From Lithobates sylvaticus (Eukaryota; Chordata; Amphibia; Anura; Ranidae): a stretch of 64,000 nt of DNA. The translations under genes were made by a program, and so were the position numbers. The notes beneath the pieces are model-generated. The model was not told the origin of the DNA. It searched no databases and saw nothing but the letters and a program-made list of their open reading frames with translations. This document shows, piece after piece, positions 45,501-55,129 of this stretch. Position 1 is the stretch's first letter, and every line of letters begins with the position of its first letter. Location of the stretch: positions 82,311,968 to 82,375,967 of the forward strand of contig CM053033.1 of the NCBI GenBank assembly GCA_028564925.1. The letters run 5' to 3'.

Positions 45501-45770
45501 GTTGGCAGCTGATTTGCCAGTACCCTGAGCCTGGGTGAGAGAGGATGAGGAAGATGAGGAGGGCTTGGTCATCCACTCTACCAAGCCTTCGGCATGATGC
45601 GGCTCAACATGTCCAGCTGCCGTAAAGAAGGACAAGCGTGTTCCATGGCCACGTGCTGATGGCGATGCACCACGTCCACGACCAGCACTGTTGTCTCTAG
45701 ACACCGAGCCTGCTTGCCCTGTTTTCTTGCCTCGGGACTGTCTGCCTCTCCTTGTCGGTCTTCCAGGCAT
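42599..45770 (-). pseudogene. hAT superfamily transposase (ZBED-like), broken
   Basis: The likely start at 45,770 gives MPGRPTRRGRQSRGKKTG, a basic N-terminus. A BED-type zinc finger follows at about 44,880-45,070 (VWAFFETS, CNICLKRISRG, TRHMSTCH). The RNase H-like core shows VHITADSWSSRHVQGRYLSF (about 44,390), VVCDNGTNLLSALRQGQ (about 44,020) and CMAHVLNLVLQRFLG. The C-terminal dimerisation domain is well kept: LLACPASSVLSERTFSAAGG and DHRVRLSTDSVDRLTFIKMN (42,650-42,790), ending at a stop at 42,599. hAT enzymes excise DNA with hairpinned flanks and leave 8-bp duplications. Pieces lie in all three reverse frames with stops between, so at least five frame changes disrupt it. Glu-rich (GAGGAG) codon runs near 43,455 and serine runs near 45,550 are internal low-complexity insertions. 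Confidence 0.92.
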
Positions 45771-45823
45771 TGTAGTGGGTGGTGTATATTGTGCTGGAGT
45801 CAAACAGCACACACACTAACTGA

Positions 45824-45930
45824 TGGCTGCCTTAGATGACAACAACAGGGCCTTAGGGCAGATAGAGGCTGAGGTGGTGGCTGCCTTAGATGACAACAGG
45901 GCCTTACGGCAGATAGAGGCTGGTGGTTTA
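45824..45930. repeat. Two-unit ~58-bp repeat in hAT leader
   Basis: GGCTGCCTTAGATGACAACA with CAGGGCCTTAGGGCAGATAG occurs twice in tandem upstream of the transposase start; a partial third lies near 45,998-46,020. Confidence 0.8.
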
Positions 45931-46375
45931 TTGTGTGCTGTGCTGTACTCAAACAGCACACACACACACACGCTAGCTCCTGCAAATGCCTGGCTGGCTG
46001 CCTTACCTGACAACAGGCCAGAAGGGTAAAGGTAATGTGATACTGCAATGCTGTACTAACAGCACGCACACACTAGACTAATCCCCAGAATCACAGCAGA
46101 TAAAGTCAGACTCAGCACTCAGCAGATAATGTCACCACTCAGCAGTCAGCACAGCAGAATGTATAACACCGCACTGCAGATACTGTCAGCAGCAGTGCAA
46201 TCAGCAGAATGAATACAAAATCAAATGATCAGCATTCAGCAATGTAGAATCATGTATCACAGGACAGCAGCTAATGTGACTGACACAGTCACTCACTACA
46301 GCCGGAACACAGTACACTAGGCCGCCAGAGCAGTGGCCTTTTATAGTGTGGGGTGTGTACTAAACCCCCTGAGCT

Positions 46376-46557
46376 ATAATTGGCCACAGGCATCCTGCCT
46401 GTGGCCAATTATGGCTCTCCTCGCTGCCGGCGCTGTGATTGGCCAAGCATGCGGGGTCACAGTGCATGCTTGGCCAATCATCAGCCAGCAATGCACTGCA
46501 ACTGGCGCAGTGCATTGTGGGCCGTTCGCATCACACGAATGTGATGCGAACGGCCCA
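46376..46557. repeat. Four consecutive perfect hairpins near hAT 5' end
   Basis: Stems: ATAATTGGCCACAGGCA (17 bp, loop 3, 46,376-46,412); TGATTGGCCAAGCATGC (17 bp, loop 11, 46,436-46,480); AATGCACTG (9 bp, loop 9, 46,490-46,516); TGGGCCGTTCGCATCACA (18 bp, loop 4, 46,518-46,557; it shares the local region but not bases with its neighbour). All stems are exact. Subterminal repeats are often transposase-binding sites in hAT elements. Confidence 0.9.
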
Positions 46558-46631
46558 AATAGTTCTGGGCTTGCTGAACGGGCGAACTCCCGATGTTCGA
46601 ATCGAACACCGGGCCCATCCCTATTCGTGAG

Positions 46632-46913
46632 GAGTGGAAATTGGGGCGTGCTATCTACAGGGATCGAGTCCTGGTTGTAAAGGCGGATCGGCCTACCAGG
46701 AGCCATTCGGTCTCTATCGGAGAGGAAGGAGATGGAAGGAGGAGATTGCCGAATCCCGCTTCTATGTGTGAGAAAGACTGTTGTGCTCTACAGCAACCAT
46801 AGAAGTAGCCACATAGACTGCAGGGAAGTAACAGTTTGTGTGTGTTTTCCTTTCTGACTTTTGCAGGAACAGACTATGCCTGCCACCCAGTGTGCCTGAT
46901 AGAGGGACTGTCT
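46632..46913 (+). other. Continuation of the interrupted host repeat
   Basis: Right of the hAT insertion, LGRAIYRDRVLVVKADRPTR is readable in a forward frame near 46,645-46,705, then non-coding sequence with CTTTTGCAG at 46,858. It belongs to the same fossil as 40,335-41,149. Confidence 0.45.
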
Positions 46914-46920
46914 AGTCATG

Positions 46921-47256
46921 CATAGCTCCCGACTGTCCCTGATTTAGAGGGACTGTCCCTGATTTGGAGCCATATCCCACTGTCCCTCTTTCCTCCTCAT
47001 TTGTCCTCATTTTGGTCTGATCTATATAGTTGTATATAAAATGCACTATTTATCTATCAAAAAATGTTTCACCGTGCTAAACCATTCATCCAATTTCTAA
47101 ATTGCTACATTTGTAAATGTCAAAAGCCAGTATAAAGCAATAGTAGTGGGGGAAAAAAAGCTCCTTTAAGAGGACGTGGCAGGGTGTGTGTCCTATGCCT
47201 ACATACTTTTGCTAATAGGTGTCCCTCATTCCCATCTCAAAAAGTTGGGAGGTATG
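46921..47256. mobile_element. hAT-like MITE, CATACCTCCCAAC-type ends
   Basis: Left end CATAGCTCCCGACTGTCCCT, right end AAAAAGTTGGGAGGTATG. AGTCATG flanks both sides (46,914-46,920 and 47,257-47,263), seven exact bases. It has no coding capacity. Confidence 0.82.
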
Positions 47257-47443
47257 AGTCATGGACACTTTGGGTGTACTGTTCTTGCCCACATCTTTTG
47301 GAGGCTGTTTGTCCAGGGAGGGGCCCCTCCTATCAGGAGCAAAAGGATTATTCACAAGTTGTAATGTATATATTTTGTTGTGGTTGTTCCGTTTTTAGGT
47401 TAGTAGTTCCCTGCTGACAGAACAAAACAAGCAGAAATATATT

Positions 47444-47722
47444 TGTAGTCAGAGTCTTCAAGCGGGAAATGCGATATTCCTAAGAACCAAGGCCTGAGGT
47501 GTGCCTTGGCCTGGCTGGTCGGTATGCCTGAGAAGAGGGCATACCCCGAATGTAGGAATAGAAGAATAGAAGTACTACGAGTATGTATGAAAGGCTGAGG
47601 GAAACGGGTGGGTGGGAACCCAGAAGCCGACGACCCCCTTGCCCTGACAGAGGAGGAGGCTTAAGTAGCCCTCTCAGGCTCCTCCTACAAATACAGGCTG
47701 GCCTCCAGCCAGCCTTCCTACT
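47444..47722 (+). repeat. Short copy of a tandemly duplicated block
   Basis: A 279-bp unit begins TGTAGTCAGAGTCTTCAAGC and ends CTCCAGCCAGCCTTCCTAC. The same start recurs at 47,723 and the same ~100-bp end recurs at 52,679-52,781. This copy is the long block with its interior removed. Confidence 0.9.
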
Positions 47723-48625
47723 TGTAGTCAGAGTCTTCAAGCGGGAAATGCGATATTCCTAAGAACCAAGGCCTGAGGTGTGCCTTGGCCTGGCTGGTCG
47801 GTATGCCTGAGAAGAGGGCAAAAAGATGCAAGTTTAGGTGAAGAAGAGAAGGTAATGATCCAAGGCAACAGTGAGTATCCGCGGTGACAGGAGAAACCCA
47901 CCAACGCCTGACTTGGTGATGAGAAAGGAACCCCCTATGGAACCTGCAAGCTAACCAGAACCAACAGAACATCCCGTGCAAGATTGGATTGGGCCTGATG
48001 CCCGAGACAACTTAGACATGAGAATAACTGCTTGCGAATGAGAGGATACGTGGGGGAAGGGAGCAAGGCCTGGCCCGAGGAAACCCTGCGAATGAGCCGG
48101 GACGATCAAATCCTATGGGGAAGTGAGAGGGCAAAAAAAAAGGACCACTGGTAGGAGTGCAAAATGCTGGATACCTGATGAAGTAGATAAGGCCCATGCG
48201 CCATGGCAATAAGCATCATCAACATGGAGAACCATGCCAGACACAGGACTCTGGTCCTACCTGATAAGATCGGGACGTGCTTCGGCCAGAGACCCAACTA
48301 CTGAGTCTGAATCCTGAACTGAGGAAGGAGGTATGGACGCCAAGACGGCCCCAACCTGGGAACACAAACTAGAAATGACAGACAAGCAGACATGAGAAAC
48401 AACAATGCCCGCCCCTCTGTGCCTACCTAAGAATGAGAACATGAGCAGAAATGTCAAGATCACTGCGCGTGATTGACCCTAACGACAGAAACCCCACCCT
48501 CGTGTGAGTGGTAAGTGAGCCTGAGTAACCTGCAGCGCAGACACAGGTAATTGACTGAAAACTCAGGCTGGTGTACCCACGGACCGTGGTGGGTAATCGT
48601 ATGAGTGTGGTGAATGAACATGCAA

Positions 48626-49300
48626 CGTATGACGTATGGTATACAGGCGAGAAGATTGTGGACAACAATCAATTAAAAACGAAACCTCAGCCCGTATGGA
48701 TCTGTAGACGTGACAGATCCTGACGTAAACCCTAACTAACAGACCCAGGTACAACATGAAACACAGATACGATGAGACATGACAACCAACGAACAAAACA
48801 GCTACCGGAGTATGCCATGGGTGAACAACAACGCCCCTCTGAGAAACGCTGAGGCTGAACACAATGACAGAAATGCAAGGACAGAAAACGAAATGACGGA
48901 AACGAAATGACGGCACTGGTGAGGCAGAAACGTGATGACAGAACTGCTGAGGCCGAACCGTGATGACAGAAGCAGAAACGTGATGACCGAAATGCTGAGG
49001 CAGAAACGTGATGACAGAAATGCTGAAGCATCGTATGACGTGTGGTATACGGGCGAGAAGATTGTGGACAACAATCAATTAAAAACGAAACCTCAGCCCG
49101 TATGGATCTGTAGACGTGACAGATCCTGACGTAAGCCCTAACTGACTGACTGACTGACGCAAGTACAACATGAACACAGATACGATGAGACATGACAACG
49201 AACGAACAAAACAGCTACCGGAGTATGCCATGAGTGAACAACGCCCCTCTGAGAAACGCTGAGGCTGAAACACAATGACAGAAATGCCAGGGCGGAAACG
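48626..49300 (+). repeat. 406-bp direct duplication
   Basis: CGTATGACGTATGGTATACA at 48,626 recurs as CGTATGACGTGTGGTATACG at 49,032. About 250 bp align, including GTGGACAACAATCAATTAAA and GAGACATGACAAC. A small (ACTG)n expansion distinguishes the second copy (49,139-49,158). Confidence 0.92.
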
Positions 49301-51665
49301 AAATGAAATGACGGAAACGGTGAGGTAGAAACGTGGTGACAGAACTGCTGCTGAGGCAATCGTGGTCACAGAAATGCTTGAGGCAGAAACGTGGTGACAG
49401 AAATGCTGCCGAGGCAGAAACGTGGTGACAGAAAAGCTGCCGAGGCAGAAACGTGGTGACAGAAATGCTGCCGAGGCCGAAACGTGGTGACAGAAATGCT
49501 GCCGAGGCAGAAACGTGGTGACAGAAATGCTGCCGAGGCAGAAACGTGGTGACAGAAATGCTTGAGGCAGAAACGTGGTGACAGAAATGCTTGAGGCAGA
49601 AACGTGGTGACAGAAATGCGGTGACAGCAACGCTATGACAGAACGCTGAAGCTGAAAGTTGAGGCAGAAACGCAATGACATGAATCCAGGGGCAGAAACG
49701 CAGTGACATGAATCCAGGGGCAGAAACGCAGTGACATGAATCCAGGGGCAGAAACGCAGTGACATGAATCCAGGGGCAGAAACGCAGTGACATGAATCCA
49801 GGGGCAGAAACGCAGTGACATGAATCCAGGGGCAGAAACGCAGTGACATGAATCCAGGAGCAGAAACGCAGTGACATGAATCCAGGGGCAGAAACGCAGT
49901 GACATGAATCCAGGGGCAGAAACGCAGTGACGGAAATCCAGGGGCAGAAACGCAGTGACGGAAATCCAGGGGCAGAAACGCAGTGACGGAAATCCAGGGG
50001 CAGAGACGCAGTGACGGAAATCCAGGGGCAGAGACGCAATGACGGAAATCCAGGGGCAGAGACGCAATGACGGAAATCCAGGGGCAGAGACGCAATGACG
50101 GAAATCCAGGGGCAGAGACGCAATGACGGAAATCCAGGGGCAGAGACGCAATGACAGAAATCCAGGGGCAGAGACGCAATGACAGAAATCCAGGGGCAGA
50201 GACGCAATGACAGAAATCCAGGGGCAGAGACGCAATGACAGAAATCCAGGGGCAGAGACGCAATGACAGAGACGCAATGACAGAGATCCAGGGGCAGAGA
50301 CGCAATGACAGAAATCCAGGGGCAGAGACGCAATGACAGAAATCCAGGGGCAGAGACGCAATGACAGAAATCCAGGGGCAGAGACGCAATGACAGAAATC
50401 CAGGGGCAGAGACGCAATGACAGAAATCCAGGGGCAGAGACGCAATGACAGAAATCCAGGGGCAGAGACGCAATGACAGAAATCCAGGGGCAGAGACGCA
50501 ATGACAGAAATCCAGGGGCAGAGACGCACTGACAGAAATCCAGGGGCAGAGACGCAATGACAGAAATCCAGGGGCAGAGACGCAATGACAGAAATCCAGG
50601 GGCAGAGACGCAATGACAGAAATCCAGGGGCAGAGACGCAATGACAGAAATCCAGGGGCAGAGACGCAATGACAGAAATCCAGGGGCAGAGACGCAATGA
50701 CAGAAATCCAGGGGCAGAGACGCAATGACAGAAATCCAGGGGCAGAGACGCACTGACAGAAATCCAGGGGCAGAGACGCACTGACAGAAATCCAGGGGCA
50801 GAGACGCAATGACAGAAATCCAGGGGCAGAAACGCAATGACAGAAATCCACGGGCGGAACGCAATGACAGAAATCCACGGGCGGAACGCAATGACAGAAA
50901 ATGCAGGGGCGGAACGTAATGACAGAAATGCAGGGGCGGAACGCAATGACAGAAATGCAGGGGCGGAACGCAATGACAGAAATGCAGGGGCGTAACGTAA
51001 TGACAGAAAATGCAGGGGCGGAACGTAATGCCAGAAATGCAGGGGCGGAACGTAATGCCAGAAATGCAAGGGTGGAACGCAATGACAGAAAATGCAAGGG
51101 TGGAACGTAATGACAGAAAATGCAAGGGTGGAACGCAATGACAGAAAATGCAAGGGTGGAACGCAATGACAGAAAATGCAAGGGTGGAACGTAATGACAG
51201 AAAACGCAAGGGTGGAACGTAATGACAGAAAATGCAAGGGCGGAACGCAATGACAGAAAATCCAGGGGCGGAACGCAATGACAGAAATCCAGGGGCGGAA
51301 CGCAATGACAGAAATCCAGGGGCGGAACGCAATGACAGAAATCCAGGGGCGGAACCGCAATGACAGAAATCCAGGGGCAGAACCGCAATGACAGAAATCC
51401 AGGGGCAGAAACGCAATGACAGCAATGCAGAGACAGAAACGCAATGACAGCAATGCAGGGACAGAAACGCAATGACAGCAAATGCAGGGGCAGAACGCAA
51501 TGACAGAAAATGCAGGGGCAGAACGCAATGACAGAAAATGCAGGGGCAGAACGCAATGACAGAAAATGCAGGGGCAGAACGCAATGACAGAAAATGCAGG
51601 GGCAGAACGCAATGACAGAAATCCAGGAGCGGAACGCAATGACAGAAATGCAGGGGCGGAACGCA
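49260..51665 (+). repeat. 28-bp minisatellite, about 85 units
   Basis: The unit is GACAGAAATCCAGGGGCAGA plus GACGCAAT, with ordered subfamilies: GAAATGCTGCCGAGGC with AGAAACGTGGT (to about 49,620); CATGAATCCAGGGG (49,680-49,920); GGAAATCCAGGGG (49,930-50,150); the core type (50,150-50,850); and GGAACGCAATGACAGAAA variants (50,850-51,665). Each unit has at least one CpG (ACGCA or ACGTG). Since 28 is not divisible by three, all reverse frames stay open across the array. Confidence 0.97.
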
Positions 51666-52620
51666 ACACCCCGTGGGAAGCGGGCGGGCAGCACCATGGC
51701 CAGCCGGAGCCCAGGAGAAGCAGGCGGCCGGACACACTGGTGAGATGGAGCTGGGGGGGGGGGGGTGGATGTAAGGGCAGAAACGGCCCCCCCCTCCCCC
51801 ACATGGGCGCACGTCACTGCTGCAGAGATGGCAGCAGTGGAAGAGAGGAGCGACGGGCGGGTGGCCGCCCATCACCCCCCCCCCCCCAGCACCATGACAC
51901 TGACGACATGTGGGGAGCGAGGGATTGACGGCCGAACACCCCCCCCCCCCCCAGACGACATGTACTTAGTGAATGTGGGGAGGAGTCGGCGGGTGGCCGA
52001 CCCCCCCCCCCCCCCCAGGCTAGCGGGCGGGCGGTAGCCCGGCCAGACAGAGCCCTGGAGAAGTGCTTGGGAGGAGGATGGAGCAACGGACACCCCCTCC
52101 CCCATGGGTCCGGGAGAGCGAACATGCCGCACGCAGTGGGGAGAAGTGGAGGGTGGAAGGACGGACGCCCCTCCCCCCGCCATGAGCGCCGCATAGACAG
52201 GCAGGCTGTGAGGAGAGAGCTAGGGAGGACAGCAGGACGGACGGATGCCCCCCGCTCCCCCGGCATGGCGCCGAGAGGGCGGGCGGGCTGCATGCTGTGG
52301 GCACCAACAGATATGTGCCTCGGGACGTCCCCCCCCTCCTCGCTCCCCCGGCATGAGCGCCGGGAAAAGCGGGCGGGCTGTGTACTGACCGGAGCAGTGG
52401 ACGATAATGGGGATGGATGGCCGGACACCCCCCCCTCCCCCAGGCATGAGCGCCGGGAATAGCGGACGGGCTGCACGCCGGCCAGCCAGCTAGGGGAGAG
52501 GAAGATGAGGGACATATGCACCCCCGCTCCCCCTCGGCATGGCGCCGGGAGAAGCGGGGCTGCAAGGATGGCTGAAGTAACCCAGTGATGATAGGGAGGG
52601 GGGGGGGATGGATGCTGCCC
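51666..52620. repeat. GC-rich degenerate ~100-bp tandem units
   Basis: Units recur around CCCCCGGCATGAGCGCCGGG, AAGCGGGCGGGCTG and CCCCCCTCCCCC (for example near 52,176, 52,260, 52,350, 52,444 and 52,537). The sequence is CpG-dense with several C- and G-runs over ten bases long. No promoter or transcript can be assigned. Confidence 0.75.
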
Positions 52621-52782
52621 AGGGATGAATCCTGCAGCCGACTGCCGCTCAGAAAGGTGGCCGGAAGTGACGCGTTCACCCAGAAGCCGACGACCCCCTT
52701 GCCCTGACAGAGGAGGAGGCTTAAGTAGCCCTCTCAGGCTCCTCCTACAAATACAGGCTGGCCTCCAGCCAGCCTTCCTACA

Positions 52783-53167
52783 TGTTGTGATGTTGATTTT
52801 CTATGCTGGAAGGATCATAACCCCCTTTTCAGTGGTGATATATATATAGTATATAGTAATATAGTGTATATAGGTAGCACATGTAAGTGTAGGATGTTAT
52901 GCTTTGTGTCTTCTTCTAGGAATAATTGCTCTGACTCACAAATTTGTATGCTTTTAGCTGCAGGGACCTGTAGCTAGGTTTGTTTATGGGTGATGTACAG
53001 TGTATATACTTGTATATATATTTTTTTGTACGTAAATTATTTGTACCATAGCCCTGTCCAAGTTGTTTCCCTTTCCCCGTCCAATTCATGGGATGCCCTT
53101 GCTCAGGAGTTTTATTTTTCTATTTTTTTCCTCAGCTGGGGACCAGCTGTATACTGGTGGGGGTGAG
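52783..53167. other. AT-rich flank of the tandem block
   Basis: Contains TATATATAGTATATAG near 52,840 and 53,005-53,030. It leads into the second TGTAGCACCCT copy and is probably the body of the same host repeat as 47,264-47,443. Confidence 0.35.
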
Positions 53168-53263
53168 TGTAGCACCCTCTACCTTAGGTAGGTAGGTTGC
53201 TAGAGTAGTGCTTTTGTTTGTACTGCCATTGCAGGTAAATTTAGGCAGGCCTGGCTGTGAGCT
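53168..53263 (+). mobile_element. LTR-like fossil end, TGTAGCACCCT family
   Basis: About 95 bp match 40,335-40,426, with an extra GTAG. It stops at GTGAGCT, where a different repeat begins. Confidence 0.55.
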
Positions 53264-53505
53264 ATGTGACAACACAGATGGCTAGGCTTCTATCCCCCCT
53301 CCTCCCCTCATTCAGCCTCTGCAGACTCTGGAAAGCCAAGTTGCACCCCCTATGGCTCTAATCAGGTGCTTCAAAAAACACCCCTGCCACTGGAATTCAG
53401 GCGCCCGGCATCCGAAAATTGTCCCGCAAGCCTAAATAGGGTGTGGCTACAGCAGACCATGGATAGATTCATGCGGGGGCAGCACCCATGCGCCCTTAAT
53501 GGCCA
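53264..53505 (+). repeat. Fragment related to the 4588-5379 repeat
   Basis: GGCTCTAATCAGGTGCTTCAAA and nearby GGCGCCCGGC match the distal part of the hAT-like repeat at about 5315-5380. Confidence 0.55.
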
Positions 53506-53509
53506 TGAA

Positions 53510-53990
53510 TTCCTTGACTATTCAGATAGGAGGCCTCTTCTTTGCTTATATATTCTCCACCATTGTCAGTGCGTATCATTCCTGGTTTCCTTTGAAATTT
53601 GTTACTAGACATGGCAATGAACTCATGAAGTTTCTCTAATGTTTCGTTCTTGTGTTTCATCAGATTTAGTTGTGTATCTGGAATATTCATCAATTAAAGT
53701 CAGTAGATATCTGTTCCCGCCTGACGTAGGAATTTTCATTGGACCACATACGTCATTGAGTATGAGCTGCAGGGAGTGGGTGGTCTTTCTTTGAGATGCC
53801 TGTGGAAGTGGAGCATGTGTGGCTTTTGCTTCAATACAGCATTTGCATTTCATGAGCACTTTGCAAGGCACTATTGTCAAATCTTCTGATAACCCTCTCT
53901 TTATAATGTCCTATTGTCCTATATAGCTTCTGGACTTCTGTGCCCCAGACGTCTGTGCCATAAGTGAATACATTTGCGGTGTAGGTCATT
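53510..53990 (-). mobile_element. Ty1/copia fossil: integrase region
   Basis: Reverse-strand pieces carry CKCCIEAKATHAPLP (zinc-finger side), LILNDVCGPMKIPTSGGNRY and IRTDNGGEYISKE, the order of a Ty1/copia integrase N-terminus and core. The copy is broken. It may or may not derive from the same family as the RT piece at 33.6-38.4 kb. Confidence 0.85.
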
Positions 53991-54189
53991 AGAGATGTAG
54001 CGGTACCCCCGTAGGGGCTGCTCAGTGTAGTGGCCCACCTGTCACCCTGCCCAGCCCAGCGTTCACCTCACAGACACTCCAAGACAGAAAACGTGCTTGT
54101 TTTTATGCTTTATTGAGGGATTTGAACTTGGATGGGGTATAGGAAGTATGGGATGCCCAGTGAATTTTGGAGCAAATAATTGGAACAAC
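53991..54189. other. Unassigned sequence
   Basis: GATGTAGCGGTACCCCCGTA at about 53,995 resembles an LTR start, without a partner. Confidence 0.25.
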
Positions 54190-54553
54190 TTATATACACT
54201 TACCTGTCCTGGAATTCAGCGATGTCGGCAACGCAGCCGATGTTTATATCTGCTGGTCGGGTGCTGCCGCCGCCATTGCTGGTAAGGAAACCCGGCTGTG
54301 TAGCCTTCCGGCTTCACGGCTGGGTCCCTACTGCGCATGTGCGAAGCTCACTGCGCTTTCTCACTGGCCCGGCAGAAGGGGAGGGAGGAGGAGGGGGGGC
54401 CGAGCTGCTAACGTACTTTCCCCCAGCCCAGTCTCCCGGAAGTGGGGAAGGGGACATGTCAAAAGCAGGTTCCCGTTCCCCCCTGAAAGGTGCCAAATGA
54501 GGCAACGGAGGAGATGAATAAGCAGAGGTTCCACTTTTGGGTGGAACTCCGCT
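54190..54553. mobile_element. T2-like MITE relative of 3749-4124
   Basis: The right end GGTGGAACTCCGC abuts TTAA (54,554-54,557). The body matches the 3.7-kb copy: CCTGTCC, GATGTCGGC, CGGGTGCTGCC, CATGTGCGAAGC and CCCCCCTGAAAGGTGCCAAA. The left end is not resolved. Confidence 0.7.
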
Positions 54554-54652
54554 TTAAGAAGCCTAGCCTAAACTGAGAAAACCAAGTTTAAATTCTTCCT
54601 TCAACTAAGGGACATAGCATAGAGCAGGGGTCTTGTCTACAGAAACGTTCTA

Positions 54653-55060
54653 ATGATTCAGCGCTCACACAGTCGTACATCCAAGGGTTTCACAACGCGT
54701 AATGCTCAATCTGATGCTGCCCTCCTCAGGTTCTGTGCCACCACATGGGTGGTGGCACAGAACCTGGTCTATAAAGAGTTGATCATCAAGTCATCCAAGC
54801 CTTGCATCCTATCAGGCAGAGGCAACATTTGGAAGCTAACAAGGTTTTCCTGGTTTCAGAGAGAAGTACAACAGAGAAAAGCCTTGGAATATCGGTTGGA
54901 GTACCCATATGTGACCCAGAAGATAATGGACGAGATAGAAGCCAAGTGTCCTAAATTGGAAGATGATCTCATTTGTGATTTCTTGCACATCCCAAGGCCT
55001 AGTCAAGGGCCTCCCTATCCTAGGTTCTGGAACCGTTTCCAGAACATTAAGAAGGAGTAA
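54653..55060 (+). other. Unrecognised coding fragment, copy 2
   Basis: A 135-residue forward frame, MIQRSHSRTSKGF to FQNIKKE. Shared with 40,702-41,139: RFSWFQREVQ, KALEYRL and DDLICDFLHIPRP. LGRAIYRERVVVVKA follows at about 55,068-55,110. The N-terminal halves do not align. It has no signal peptide, membrane segment or zinc knuckle. Host gene, DNA transposon and retroelement origins all remain possible; the LTR-like setting of copy 1 favours a retroelement fossil. Confidence 0.5.
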
Positions 55061-55129
55061 GGCCTAGGGCGTGCCATATATAGGGAAAGAGTAGTGGTGG
55101 TGAAGGCCGGAAAAGTAGACCTCCGCTAT

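Larger units (their letters stand above)
41158..46623 (-). mobile_element. 5.5-kb hAT transposon with BED-finger transposase
   Basis: Ends TAGGGATGAGCCGAAC (left) and TAGGGATGGGCCCGGTG (right, reversed), with an exact 8-bp duplication, TTCGTGAG, at 41,150-41,157 and 46,624-46,631. The transposase remnant reads leftward (42,599-45,770). The right, 5' side carries four hairpins and a CAG-rich leader (46,085-46,300). The left side (41,250-42,580) is non-coding and contains a poly-C tract at about 41,601-41,620. It interrupts an LTR-like host repeat. The exact duplication implies it is younger than its host. Confidence 0.95.
47723..52782 (+). repeat. Long copy of the block, filled with tandem arrays
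   Basis: It starts TGTAGTCAGAGTCTTCAAGC and ends CCAGCCAGCCTTCCTACA, so it is bounded by the same sequences as the 279-bp copy. It could be an LTR-like unit (TG...CA) or a duplicated satellite module. Interior in order: about 900 bp of mixed sequence, a 406-bp duplication, the 28-bp array and a GC-rich array. No gene is seen; the 912-, 886- and 723-residue reverse frames are repeat translations. Confidence 0.8.

Noticed and set aside
49079-51817. A 912-residue reverse open frame, with 886- and 723-residue frames overlapping it
   Set aside because: All three are translations of the 28-bp array; the unit length makes every frame open and no known domain, codon bias or promoter supports a gene.
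51666-52620. CpG island promoter of a host gene
   Set aside because: The CpG density comes from degenerate tandem units inside a repeat block, and no first exon or downstream gene was found.
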